The notes under the pieces are model-generated. The model was not told the origin of the DNA. It did not search any database and worked only from the letters and a program-made list of their open reading frames with translations. Shown one piece after another: positions 39,444-49,534 of a DNA stretch of 64,000 nt (positions are counted from its first letter, which is position 1; each line of letters starts with the position of its first letter). Source of the DNA: Isochrysis galbana (lineage: Eukaryota > Haptophyta > Isochrysidales > Isochrysidaceae); assembly GCA_018136815.1 (NCBI GenBank), contig CM030937.1, forward strand, positions 2,111,887 to 2,175,886, written 5' to 3'. The position numbers and the translations under genes are program-made.

Positions 39444-41079
39444 ATGGCGCCGGCCTCGCTCGCCTCGCGCCTCCGCTCGGCCGCGCCGCGTCGGCTTCCG
39501 CTCGTGCTGCTGCGGCCGCCGGCGGACGAGGAGTTCTGGAGAAAGATGCCCGAGATCTTACAGGTGCACCACCATGCGCTCGCCCTTCTCCTCTCTCCTT
39601 ACCTCCCTCTGTCTTTTCTTTCCTCTCCCCTCCCCACCCTCTCTCTTTCCGCACGCCCCCCCCCCCGCCTCTCTGGAGGGATGGCAGTGAGAGGCTCACG
39701 GTGGTCTGGGCGCGGCCGAGAATGGCTGGGCAGGAACTGGGTGGAGGGCCGGACGGTGCACGATGTGATTGGCTTGAGGTGCGGGTTTGGCGGCGCGTCG
39801 TAAACGCGCAGCTGAGCAGCGGCAGAGGTCTGTCAGCGAGATGAGGGGCTACTCAAGGCAATGTTTAGGCAGCACTTGGCAATGTGGATGTTATGGCTTG
39901 CCAATTGGTCGGCCGAGCCGCTGGTCGTTCGGGTGCTCCTTTCTGCGCTATGGTTCGCACATCGGGCACAGCATACATTCCTCGAGCACACAGATAGGCA
40001 GCAGTCGCAGCAAGGAGGATCCCGAACGCAAGCCTGCGTCACACTGCATTGGCAGGGCCGCATGAATGTGCCTCAAATGACCGCCCTTTCTCCCCTCTTG
40101 GCCGCATTATGGCGCAGGCACAGGTGATGGTCGCGATTGAGACGGCAGCGCGAAAGAACGCGAGGCTAAATCTACCTCCTGAGCAAATTTTGTGGGCAGG
40201 CACACCATATCTTCGTACGCGTACGGTGGTGCTCTTGTTCTTGCTTTGGAGCATCTTATTGGTGCTGCCTGTGGTTTTCCTTGTGGAGCTTGTCGACGAT
40301 ATCGGAGGTACTGGCATCGACGGCGGCTGGCTCTCTCTTGCTTGGGCTGTCGTCTCAGTCTTCATATTTGTACCTAGGGTGAGGCTTAATTTGGGGAAGC
40401 GTGGGTTCTTGCTGATGTCGTTTCTCAGTCACAGTGGTGATGCTGCATGCTTGCAACGCCCCGACGTGGCCGCGGCATCTACTCGCTGTCCTGCATGCTG
40501 TTCAATAGGTGACGCGTCCAAACCGGGAGGTCTTTGTACTCACAAATCGTCGAGCGTTTCTATCGCGGCGCACAATGTGGTGCTCCATCGAGACGGAGCA
40601 GCTGAATCTTGATGAAGTGACGTCGGCGAAATTGGACGTGGCGAAGGGGGGATCTACTGGCACGCTCACCCTTGTCGCTGAAAGAACATCGCAGCCGCCG
40701 TACTACATATACGAGCCTGATATTGTTGTTCGTTTTTCGCAGGTGCGCTCTCAACTGCGAGAGAGGACGAAAGCCCGTGTGGCAATGCCATCTTTATAGG
40801 CGTCCAGGGGCGTTTTGGAGCGCGGCTTTGCTACCGCGAAGTCACATCGTCATGCAGCATGTTCGCGTGCAGCAGTCCTTAACTCCATTGCTCCACTTGC
40901 TCTGGGGCCCTCGGGCCGTTTCTTGCGTCACATTTCTGACTTGACCTAGACATGAAAATCCGCTCACAACTGCCCCGTTGCAGGTCTTAGACCTACGAGA
41001 CATGTGTCGTGTGCTCGACAATGTGCTCCCCCCTGAGGTGATGCAGAGAGCGGGCATCGGAGGATCTAGAGGCGGGTGA
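39444..41079 (+). CDS. PH-like (bPH_2-type) membrane protein, four exons
   Basis: Exons 39444-39563, 40124-40378, 40509-40742 and 40984-41079 give 234 residues; all introns are phase 0, and exons 2-4 each begin GTx after an AG acceptor. The N-terminus is basic and Ser/Ala/Arg-rich (MAPASLASRLRSAAPRRLPL), perhaps an organelle targeting peptide. LPPEQILWAGTPYL precedes two hydrophobic helices (TVVLLFLLWSILLVLPVVFL and WLSLAWAVVSVFIFVP). Then comes VFVLTNRRAFLSRR and TGTLTLVAE, the pattern of bacterial-type PH domains that follow a membrane anchor, and a closing helix. An extra exon inside the 560-bp first intron cannot be excluded. Role unknown, probably membrane-bound. Confidence 0.65.
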
Positions 41080-41653
41080 AAGAGACGATGAGCAATTCGA
41101 TGATCGTAGCGACCACTTTCCTAGACGATTGTGCGTTGCTTCCTCGCAGGAGTCGCAGGAACACTCCATTTGGTTTTGATGAGCGCCGAACGCGGTGGGT
41201 ATTCATCTGGCCATTCTACCGCTCGGCAAGGGTGGCATCGATCGCACTTGCCCGTGATTGAGAGCAGGTTGTTGGCTGTGGTAGGTGGTCGAGGACGCAT
41301 CTCTTGAGGTCAACCGCTGTTGTGACACTTCAGCAGTACACCTTGCGACGGCTCAACAGCTATCGCAACACGCGGTCCTGGAGACTCGTGTATCTCGATA
41401 AAGACGTAAAGAATGAAAGTATGAAAGTGCTAGAGAGTACTCTACCATGTAGAAAAACTGACCTCAGAGTAGAAGAATAATAGTGTGTACGAGTCTTCTG
41501 TGCGAGAGGGGCCAAAGGAGCAGTTGTAGCTGGTAGAAAGAAGGAGTACTGGGGGGGGGGAGGCCGCCCCTCCCTCTCTATTTTTGTCCCGGGAAGAAGA
41601 AGAAGAGGGCGTGGGAGAAAAGGTTCCGCCTGCGGCGCCGGGCGGTTTGAACG
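41080..41653. other. Intergenic, no gene recognised
   Basis: 5' flank of the large C2/ankyrin gene, with a poly-G run near 41550 and a GAAGAAG stretch just before the gene. No exon seen. Confidence 0.5.
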
Positions 41654-44600
41654 ATGGTTTCGATCGATGGCCATCCGGTTCGTCCTCCGCCCTCGCGCAA
41701 GCCAAGCGCGAAGGCCTTCTTATCGACTCTGGCGGAGGGGGGCAGGGAGGGAGGTGCCTCACATTCGCCGCCCGCGCCCGCCGCCTCGCTTGCGCCCGCA
41801 GAGGAGGCTGCCGAGCGGCAGACGTCGGCTTCTTCGTTCCTTTCGTCGCTCGCGCCAACTTCGGAGCAGGGCAGCTCGAGTCTCACGCCCATCTCGTCCA
41901 AATCAGTGACTCTGGGTGAGTCTGCCGCCGACATTCTCTCCTCGCTTGCTCGACATGCTAGCGAGGGCGATGAGGGTGCAGGACACATGTCCGGCTTGTC
42001 CAACAAGGCCTCACGCCAGCCGTCCGTCTCATCCTTCCTCTCCTCACTCGGTCCACGGAAAGATAAGAGCGGCGAGGACGCAAGCGGTATGCTCGGCTCA
42101 GATAAGGGCTGTGCGCCGGCAGCTCCAGCAGCCAAGCCAGCGGCTGCTGCCTTCTTGCAGACGCTTGCACCGGCCGCCCAGGCGGAAGACGCGCCAGTGC
42201 CTGCTTGTACATGTGGACGGGGAATGGCCAGTAGTTTTCTGGGGACATTCGCAGAGGAGAAGCAAGCGGAAAAGACGCCAGAGGTATCGGCAACCAATGC
42301 AAATGGAAGCTCTACCGCTGCTTTTCTTCAGTCTCTGGCTCCTAGCGATGCTACAGCTATGCCCACAAGTCAGTCTGCAGCACAGAACTTTTTAGAAACC
42401 CTTGGTCCGGCAGCGAGTGAAGAAGTCTGTGGAGCGCCATCTGGCGTTGAGTCGTTTCTTGCCTCTTTGAATACGACGACCGTCTCAGCTCGCGCACAAG
42501 AGGCACCAGACGAGTCCTCGGTCGAAGGAGCTGTGGGTCACGAGGACGATCCCTCTGCACCAAGCATGGGTATCGGTTTGCACATGTTACGCTTCTCCGC
42601 ATACCAGCTATCCTTATTCCGATCGGCTGGCATAACGAGCTTGCACGTCGTCGCCGAAGCAGCAGGAGTCCCTGCGCAACTGACGACAGCTGAGGTAGAG
42701 GTTGGCATCGAGTACGCGGCGACGGCGGTCAAGGGCGCACTGAGCTCGGTGATGATCGAACTGCCCTTATCCTGGCCCTCGAACGATGCACAGGGCCCTA
42801 ATCGGGACGAATGCTGGCTGACGCGTGATACTCATGGAGTACCACAACCGCTTGCTTTTGTGTTAGTCGCGAAAGGCTCGCGAGTAGCCAAGGCCTTGCG
42901 CTCCGCTCTCAGCTCTAGAGATCCTCACGCTGCGACGATCCGATTCTCCGTGGTCGCCACATTTGCTGAGGATGAGTATGAAGAGGAAGAGGAAGAGGTA
43001 GCCACGATTGCGAGCGCCGAGGTTGGACTGAGGCAGCTGCTTAGCTCACGCAGAGAGCTTGTAAAGGCACCAGTCGGCCTCTTTGACGACCAGAAGCGCG
43101 AAGTCGGTTCCCTTGTCGTGAGTGTGCACGCCTTAAAGGCTTGCGACGCCGTTGGCGGACCACAACTTTCCGAAAATCGACTTGCACCGGTTGCACCTGA
43201 TGAGGCACAGCATACGGAGGCCGCGGCTTGGGAGGGCGCGGGCGCCTCTGTGGATGTCGACACGCTGCTGTCTCGGCGTGCGGGCTGGGACGTCGACGCA
43301 CAGTCCAGCGAAGCGGCCCCAGCTGAAGCCGCGCCGGTGGAGCTCAGCCGCGATCGCTTGCCCGTGCGTGTAGAGATGAGTTTTGCGGAGCTGGTCTTGG
43401 CCCCTCGATGGGTGTCTGACCCTGCGATTCAGCGGGTATGGCTTGAAGTTGACATCCTTGGCATCTCAGATTCAGCGTTGCGGACAAGACGAGTTCTCAA
43501 GCCCGGAAACAGCGCGCAAATCGGGCTAAGCATGACGCAGAGCTTGCCGATTTACAACCCCATCGCCGCCGCGCGCTGCCTCATGTGCAAGGGTTCCCGA
43601 AAGGATGCCGCCACGGCGGCGGCGGCCACTGTCGCCGCTGATGGCAAAACACCGCGTGGAGACACGGTTCTTGCCAGTGGAGCCGAGCCCATGTCACAGA
43701 TACGCCTCTTGGGCATGGGCCGCACCGGCGTCATTGCAATCGGCTCGGCACGGATGCCCCTATGTGCGCTTCTCACTCCCGGCAAGTCGGAAGAGTGGAT
43801 CGCTCTTTGGCCAACCTCGACCTATCAAACGTCGTCACAGGCTCCGGGGGCGTCATCAGTGCATGCGGCGAAGATGGAGCAAGCTGCTGTGGACACCATC
43901 GAACCACCGTGCCAGCTCAAGATTGCCTGCCGACTTGAGGCGCCTCGAGTCTCTCCGGCTACTCCGCATCGTCCGCCCCCGCCCCTTGGAGCAGCTGACG
44001 CGCAGATATGTGTCGAAATGCATTCGCTCCGCCTAAAGCTCCCGAGCGCGACTCGCCACCTCGGTCTCGCAACCACCGACCCCTTCTCCGGTAGCCGCGC
44101 AGCTGTGCATACGATTTGGCTCTCCTTCCGATTCCCTGGGATGGCATCTCCCATTGAATCAGCTCGTGTTCGCCTCGCCGATGTCTTGCCCTCGGATGGC
44201 GTACCGCCACGTGAAAAGTTCCACGGGGCCAATGAAGTGCTCGCTGAGCCAGGATGGTCAAGACGCGCTGTTCTCGATTCGGTCGAGGCAATTGGGCTCA
44301 ACGGCCAGGACAGCCAAGTATTTGTGACGATGAGGGACGCGATCACTTGCGGCGGGCGCAATGCAGACAAACCGCTGTCGATCGACTTGCTCCTGCTCGG
44401 ATTAGGACGTCGAGGCCAGCGCACACTTGGAACAGTGTCGTTGGATTTCATTGAGCGCATCATCGCACGAACAGATCTTGTTCGATCGCACCTACTCATT
44501 CGTGCGTCCTCGCGGGCCCTCGCGGATGAGACCTACTCGGCAGGAGGAGAACCAATTGCCGAGGTGGAGCTTTCCCTCGCCATGCTGCGCGCCGTCGCGG

Positions 44601-46462
44601 CGATGCGAGAATCTGCGGCGCCAATCTCTCGTAGTGGCATAGGAGCATCTGGTCGCCTAGTTGGCTCGAGTGCCGCTGCGCCAATGATGGTGTGTGTAGG
44701 AGAGGCTGCTTTGCGTATGGAAACCCTCCGGCAATTACGCATCACGCGGGTCTGGGTGGAGGTGGACTTGCGCCGAGGTTTTGGCGTCCTCCTCCGCTCA
44801 CCTTCGGTCCGTCCTACTGGGCCAATCGACTTCCGGCTGCGTGAGCTCCTAGAAGTGGCGGACGGTTCTTCGCAGCAACACGCGCTTGGCGCATTACTGC
44901 TTGCGCGTGGCGCCGCTGCCGATGTGACCGTGACCGTCTTTGGTCAGTCAATCCAAGCCGATGCCTCGCCATCGGACGCGTTCGGCTCGCCTTTGCCGCC
45001 ACCTCTCGTTATTGGTCGCACAGTAGTTAATCTTGCGGAGATGCTCTCCTCTGGGATCGAGCCTGGGTACGAGCCTCGCGTCCTTGTCGACGACCATGGC
45101 CAAAGGCGGGGTATGATCTGTGTGCAACTAGCAGCTCACGAGGTGCTCTTGCGTGCCGCCCGTCTCGCCCAACGCGAAGCAAGTGCTCCAGCGATCTCGA
45201 TCCATGTCGATACGGTAGAGATAGACCCACCGGCGCGCCAAGCTCTACGTGCCGCTGCTTCCGGTGCGCTGGACGCTGTATGGGTTGAGGTTGCGCTCCA
45301 TGCTGCCGAGCACGTCTCGACACCTCTTGTGTCGCGTAGGGTGCCACTGCGCGCGCGGCCAGCGCCACCGGGGGGTGCCGGCTCTAAAGGCGCATCGAAT
45401 GACATTCGGCTCGTGGTTGACCTCAGAGACCGCCTTTTCCTCCCGGCCGGCTCCGCGATTCGCTCAGCGGTTGCGCGCAGCTTGGCGCATGGCGGCGATG
45501 CCGAGCTGCACTTTGTCCTCGTTGGCTCAAGCGTTGCGGCTGACGTAGCGGCCATCGCTTCCCTTGGAGAGAGTGTAGGCGGCACACTCGCTAGCGCCGC
45601 GAATGCTACGCGCCTTGCATTGGCGCGATTGCCGTTGTCGGAGCTACTGGACTTGCCGCCTCAGGAGGCGCGTCTAAACACGCAGATTTCGTTGCTTGGC
45701 CGCAACGCTGCGGCGCTCGGTGTATTGAATGTGAGCATTGGTGGGCGTGATACGTTGAATGCATTGCAGCGCACCTCACCACCACCTTTGGGCGATGCCG
45801 TTTCTTTGCGCGAGGCCATGATTCACGCAGCATGCAGGGCGGATGTCTCCGAGATCAATCGCTGTCTGGCTGAGGGCGCCGATGTCCGCGTGGCCGACGA
45901 GTGGGGACAAACGCCCCTTCACTGGGCAGCGGCGAGTGGCGGACATCCAGCTGTGGAGCTCATCTTGCGAGCGGGCGCAAGCGTGAATACTCCAAATCGT
46001 GCAGGAATCACGCCGCTGCACTGGGCGGCCGCGTGGGGACACGTTCACGTGGTGAAGTTGCTACTCGATGCAGGCGCCGACAAGGGCGCACGTGACGTTA
46101 GTGGTGCAACGCCTGCAACTCGTGTACTTTCTCTCAACCGTGCACCGCCACAAGGCGCCCTCGTTGGACTCGCAAAGCTGCTTGGGGAGAAGGACGCGGC
46201 CGCATCCTTCATTCAACGGAGGATTCGGAGAAGGGAGATGTCCAAGCCTTTGACTGCCCGCGGCGATGATGCACATGCATGCTCATCTAGTAGCCCTATA
46301 AGCGCGGTCTCTAGGCGACGGCGTGCGAGTGGCGCTACTCGACAATCGCAAACTTTGAAAGCTGGCGTCGTGACTTCGGGCACTACTCATTCACGCTGTG
46401 CACAGGTCGCCGCCACGGGCGTGGCAGTCGCTGCGCAAACCACGCGGAGGCGGCGGGCGTGA
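41654..46462 (+). CDS. Large FLxxLAP-motif, C2-like and ankyrin-repeat protein
   Basis: Intronless, 1,602 residues from ATG 41654. Residues about 20-305 are disordered but hold nine spaced copies of a short motif, FLxxLAP-like (AFLSTLAEGG, SFLSSLAPTS, SFLSSLGPRK, AFLQTLAPAA, AFLQSLAPSD, NFLETLGPAA, SFLASLNTTT and two weaker). About five C2-like modules follow, recognisable by VWLEVDILG, IWLSFRFPG, VWVEVDLRR and VWVEVALHA near residues 595, 821, 1035 and 1209. This pattern recalls C2 domains of RPGRIP1/nephrocystin-type ciliary proteins. Three ankyrin repeats (QTPLHWAAASGGHPAVELIL, ITPLHWAAAWGHVHVVKLLL) lie at about 1385-1492, then an IQ-like helix (FIQRRIRRREM) and a basic tail. Ciliary transition-zone scaffolding is a guess from the modules. 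Confidence 0.7.
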   Translation: MVSIDGHPVRPPPSRKPSAKAFLSTLAEGGREGGASHSPPAPAASLAPAEEAAERQTSASSFLSSLAPTSEQGSSSLTPISSKSVTLGESAADILSSLARHASEGDEGAGHMSGLSNKASRQPSVSSFLSSLGPRKDKSGEDASGMLGSDKGCAPAAPAAKPAAAAFLQTLAPAAQAEDAPVPACTCGRGMASSFLGTFAEEKQAEKTPEVSATNANGSSTAAFLQSLAPSDATAMPTSQSAAQNFLETLGPAASEEVCGAPSGVESFLASLNTTTVSARAQEAPDESSVEGAVGHEDDPSAPSMGIGLHMLRFSAYQLSLFRSAGITSLHVVAEAAGVPAQLTTAEVEVGIEYAATAVKGALSSVMIELPLSWPSNDAQGPNRDECWLTRDTHGVPQPLAFVLVAKGSRVAKALRSALSSRDPHAATIRFSVVATFAEDEYEEEEEEVATIASAEVGLRQLLSSRRELVKAPVGLFDDQKREVGSLVVSVHALKACDAVGGPQLSENRLAPVAPDEAQHTEAAAWEGAGASVDVDTLLSRRAGWDVDAQSSEAAPAEAAPVELSRDRLPVRVEMSFAELVLAPRWVSDPAIQRVWLEVDILGISDSALRTRRVLKPGNSAQIGLSMTQSLPIYNPIAAARCLMCKGSRKDAATAAAATVAADGKTPRGDTVLASGAEPMSQIRLLGMGRTGVIAIGSARMPLCALLTPGKSEEWIALWPTSTYQTSSQAPGASSVHAAKMEQAAVDTIEPPCQLKIACRLEAPRVSPATPHRPPPPLGAADAQICVEMHSLRLKLPSATRHLGLATTDPFSGSRAAVHTIWLSFRFPGMASPIESARVRLADVLPSDGVPPREKFHGANEVLAEPGWSRRAVLDSVEAIGLNGQDSQVFVTMRDAITCGGRNADKPLSIDLLLLGLGRRGQRTLGTVSLDFIERIIARTDLVRSHLLIRASSRALADETYSAGGEPIAEVELSLAMLRAVAAMRESAAPISRSGIGASGRLVGSSAAAPMMVCVGEAALRMETLRQLRITRVWVEVDLRRGFGVLLRSPSVRPTGPIDFRLRELLEVADGSSQQHALGALLLARGAAADVTVTVFGQSIQADASPSDAFGSPLPPPLVIGRTVVNLAEMLSSGIEPGYEPRVLVDDHGQRRGMICVQLAAHEVLLRAARLAQREASAPAISIHVDTVEIDPPARQALRAAASGALDAVWVEVALHAAEHVSTPLVSRRVPLRARPAPPGGAGSKGASNDIRLVVDLRDRLFLPAGSAIRSAVARSLAHGGDAELHFVLVGSSVAADVAAIASLGESVGGTLASAANATRLALARLPLSELLDLPPQEARLNTQISLLGRNAAALGVLNVSIGGRDTLNALQRTSPPPLGDAVSLREAMIHAACRADVSEINRCLAEGADVRVADEWGQTPLHWAAASGGHPAVELILRAGASVNTPNRAGITPLHWAAAWGHVHVVKLLLDAGADKGARDVSGATPATRVLSLNRAPPQGALVGLAKLLGEKDAAASFIQRRIRRREMSKPLTARGDDAHACSSSSPISAVSRRRRASGATRQSQTLKAGVVTSGTTHSRCAQVAATGVAVAAQTTRRRRA

Positions 46463-46573
46463 GGAAGAGTAGGACGGGTTGGACTCTTCCGCTCATACTA
46501 CTCCGTCGACAGTGGCAACACTTCACGCAACGAGTTCAATTCGGAATTTCGGCAAGCACATTCATTTCGGGGA

Positions 46574-46840
46574 CTAGACCTTTGTGAGCAACAATCCGTT
46601 AGCGACAAGCACGCCAGCTGCAGCGACTAGGCATAGCCGTTGCCTTGCGGGCCAGCTCGTCCGTTTTTGTGTGTCGTCTGCAAAAATTGGTAGCCCGTTT
46701 CCGTTTGATGGGAGCTCACGTGTTATCAAATGTCCTCCAACCTCTTCAGCATTTTGTAAAACCGCTACCACCTCGTCCTCGTATCTCTTATCTCTTAAGC
46801 GGCGACAGGAAGCACCGAAGCACCTTTGAAGGTGCTTCGC
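46574..46840 (-). CDS. Hypothetical tail-anchored C-terminal exon
   Basis: The last part of an open frame reads like a genuine protein end: RRLRDKRYEDEVVAVLQNAE, GLPIFADDTQKR, then a hydrophobic helix (LCLVAAAGVLVANGLLL) and TKV before the stop. Upstream the frame runs into a repeat, so any 5' exons were not found. It would be convergent with the C2/ankyrin gene. Could be chance. Confidence 0.25.
   Translation of the reverse strand, partial: AKHLQRCFGASCRRLRDKRYEDEVVAVLQNAEEVGGHLITRELPSNGNGLPIFADDTQKRTSWPARQRLCLVAAAGVLVANGLLLTKV
46816..46839. repeat. Perfect 11-bp hairpin
   Basis: cgaagcacctt and aaggtgcttcg are separated by two bases. It sits at the edge of the dispersed repeat at 46850-47010; possibly a terminator-like or target-site structure. 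Confidence 0.5.
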
Positions 46841-46849
46841 GAGAGTTGA

Positions 46850-47028
46850 TAGCCCGGTCACTCGCGCTCTTTTAACCACTATTTTCCACCTCCCCTGGGT
46901 GTCCAAGGATTCCGCAGGGTCCCCCCCTACCTGCCCCGGCAACCGTCTCCCCCCCCCCCCCCCCCCACGAACCCCCTCCCGCCCCACGAAAGGCAATGGC
47001 GTCGGTGAGTGACCCCCCTCCCTCAGAG
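46850..47028. repeat. Dispersed repeat shared with 19497-19580 and 20585-20665
   Basis: ggtcactcgcgctcttttaa and gtgtccaaggattccgcagg match 19500-19580; cgaaccccctcccgccccac matches 20620-20640. Here the two parts are adjacent; at 19.5-20.7 kb they are about 1 kb apart with the Ty3 relic between them. Confidence 0.45.
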
Positions 47029-47062
47029 GGTGCAACTTCAGGTTTGGTTGTTTTTTCGGCAA
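47029..47062. repeat. Single terminal repeat of the AGAGGRTGCAAC element family
   Basis: cagagggtgcaacttcaggt plus ttggttgttttttcgg matches the right end of the 36545-36790 element read inward (aacaaccaaacctgaggttg on the opposite strand). No partner end found downstream. Confidence 0.5.
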
Positions 47063-48036
47063 CTACCCCCATGTGAACGGTATAAGTTCTACTTGCAAGA
47101 CCCCCTCATTAAGGTACAAAAGTGCAGGTTTCAGATGGTAATCTGACGAGCCAGCACGCCTAAACATCCAGGTTGCAGATGTTAATCTTGTAAAAGAGAG
47201 AAGAGGATGGCTTGCAGCGTTGAGTCCTGCGGCCTGCCGCGCCGGCCGCCGATTCTACACCTTATCGTCCGGACGGGTGTGGTATTCCCTGTCTCTTCGA
47301 TCGTCGCGCACTATTCTTATAGGTCATCGTTCGTCGTTCGTCGTTCGTTCTTCGATTCTCGATTCTCTTCGTTCCGCGTTCTTATCGTTCTTCGTTTCTC
47401 GTTCTCGATTCTCGATTCTCGTCGTTCCTCGTTCTCATCGATCCTCGATTGTTCGTAACTTCTCGGCATTCCTCTTCCGCCTTTCTCGCGGCTTGTTCGG
47501 AGCTCTCCGATATTCGTTAGGTTCTCTTCTTTCCTCGCGGGACGCTCGATCCTAGCAGCAAGGGGGGGGTCGCATTCGCGAATCGACGCTCGTATAGGCT
47601 TCGCTCTTCTCTTCGTCGTTCGGCATTTATCGTTATAATTATTCTCTCCCTTTGTGAGCTTTCGATTCTTTTTGCAATCGGTCCAACTGTTTTTGGGTTC
47701 CCTTCAATCTTGCAAATGCCTCCTCCATAGGCGAGAGCGGCGGCGGCGAGGGCGAAGAGGGGGAGGGGGACGGAGGAGGAGGTTGCCCGGTGGGAGGAGA
47801 AGAAGGTGGTCGCCCGGTGAGAGGATGAAGGGGATTATTCAGAAGTTTTGTTACCAAGCCATGTACTGACCCAGTCACCGGGACTGCAGTGTCGGGAGTA
47901 TGAGTGAGTGCGAGGGTGGAGAGGCTACCCATGTTTGAATTAGTAGCAACGATTATATTTTGTAAACGCAACTGTCGTACAAGGACCTAGTTGTGAAGTG
48001 CCGTTTGGTGTTTCGTGACGGGTTTTACCTATCCCG
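47063..48036. other. Low-complexity region, weak ORF on the minus strand
   Basis: 47335-47460 is built of cgttcttcgattctcg-like short repeats. A G-run then tcgcattcgcgaatcgac near 47565 resembles the polypurine/LTR start of the Ty3 element (gggggg tgtcgcattc). On the minus strand 47639-47930 encodes MGSLSTLALTHTP...KAHKGRE with a Pro-rich middle; it may be Gag debris. Confidence 0.35.
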
Positions 48037-48834
48037 CTACCACGAACCCCCAGCCGCGCCGCCACCATCGCAACTTCCCCCACCCCAGGAAACGGCGCTT
48101 GCTCCGTGTGTCGACGTCGTCTCGGATGCCGCTTGCCTGATGGAACGCTCCAGCTCTTCAGACGCGCGGAAGCGGTTGACCCATCCACCCTCGTGATCAT
48201 CACACGATTCGCTCCATCGCTCGACTCCTGGAACGTCGGAGTAGTCGCGTGCCAAATTGTCCAGAGAGTACCTCCAAACGTCATTAGCGTAGCTGCTCAA
48301 AGGCCGTCGGGCGTTCGCGGTGGCTCCGATATGGCGGCTTCGCACCCCTGATGGCCCAGGGCTTGATGAGATGTACATGTCGTCACCAATCCTAGCCCCA
48401 GTTGATCGGCAAAGGGGGCACGGAATGCCGGCGGAGCGGGATCTCCTCGTCCATTGCGCCATGCAATGCTGATGAAAGCAATGGCCACAACCCAAAAGTT
48501 CTGCCCCAAGGTGCGTGGCGCTATCCTCGAAAGACAGACCCGCAGGCATCTCATCAAGGCAGATTGCTCACGGCGGCAGGCAGCCATCATGTCCCTCATC
48601 TGCTGTGCGCCGAGCAAAAGCGTCCCTTGCGCGCTGAAGCGTGTTCAGCCTTCGAAGAAAGGCTTGCCGCCGCCTGGAAATGTAGATGATCCGTGCCAAT
48701 TGGTTGAAAAACACCAACAGGAAGAGCAGCACAGCGCCGCCGAAAATCATCTCCGCCAAAGAGGTCGCTTCTTGTTCTCGGTACTTGAGGGGAGGTTGGC
48801 CCGGAAGCAACGCTTCTGTGGCCACGAGTTGCAC
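48037..48834 (-). CDS. RING-finger membrane E3 ligase-like gene, 5' end disrupted
   Basis: The C-terminal frame (48037-48549) has a RING-H2 core: ICLDE upstream of its first ATG, then LLGCGHCFHQHCMAQW and IPCPLCR. The upstream frame (48568-48834) has a membrane helix (MIFGGAVLLFLLVFFNQLARI) followed by a basic stretch (RRRQAFLRRLNTLQRARDAF). The two frames are in different phases around 48550-48568, so a small intron, a frameshift or an error separates them; the first RING cysteines fall at the break. The 5' side ends at a retroelement copy at 48834, which may have cut the gene. Membrane RING proteins ubiquitinate substrates; activity here is uncertain. Confidence 0.6.
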
Positions 48835-49258
48835 TGCCCCCTCTCCTGCGGCACGCGCGATGGCGCGCCTGCGGCAGGCCTGCAGCTGCCTGCTGGCGAC
48901 CCCTGGAGGCTCCTGGAGGCCAGCTCTGGGGGCAGAGGAGGCTGGGACTGGGCCCTGGTCTCCCCTGCCTCTCCCTCGCTAGCGCTCCTGAGCCTCTAGG
49001 GCCCCCAATCTGCACCTGTCTGCCTGTCGACCAGGGGGGGAGGGGGGGTTGGAGCAATGGGCTGGCCACGAGGGGCCAGGATGGGCGAATGGGGCGAGCC
49101 TGTGGAGAAGGGAGTGGGTCAGTAGGGCAGTGGCCTCCTGGCAAGCCATAAGGCGTGCCAGGAGGATGGGTGGTTCCTCCCCCATGGCAGGGGAGGAGTG
49201 GAGAGAGGGGGGGGCTCGTGCCCCCCCATGGGGCAACCAAGTATAAACTTAGTTGATG
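48834..49258 (-). mobile_element. Partial copy of the T-tailed retroelement (5' part)
   Basis: Reverse-strand match to 36365-36544 plus 36791-37025, without the miniature transposon; shows the empty site. It begins catcaactaagtttatactt at 49258 and stops at cgtgccgcaggaga at 48834. It lacks the 3' half and T-tail, and abuts the RING gene on one side and a LINE fragment on the other. Confidence 0.7.
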
Positions 49259-49534
49259 TATGTGCGAGCAAGTCCAGAGACGCTAGCGTATCTTAAAACA
49301 CTCGGCGAGGGCGAATATGCGACCATACTAGGAGTCCCATTCTGGGAAGGACTAGACAATGACTCCTTTTGGGAGAAGCTTTACGCAAAGCTTAAGAAGA
49401 AGATCGCAGCATGGAAAGGATTGACGAGTCTCTCTATTCATGGAAGGACGCTGCTAGTGAACTTCATAATATACGGGACGCCGAGATATTGGCTGTCCAC
49501 GTCCACCCCTCCGGCGTGGTTCATGGATCCGTGA
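49259..49534 (+). pseudogene. LINE reverse transcriptase fragment (thumb/post-RT)
   Basis: Encodes a piece typical of L1-type ORF2 just after the palm: ATILGVPFWEGLDNDSFWEK, KKIAAWKGLTSLSIHGRTLL, VNFIIYGTPRYW. The frame stops at 49534 and nothing of the upstream palm is present. 5'-truncated relic. Confidence 0.75.
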
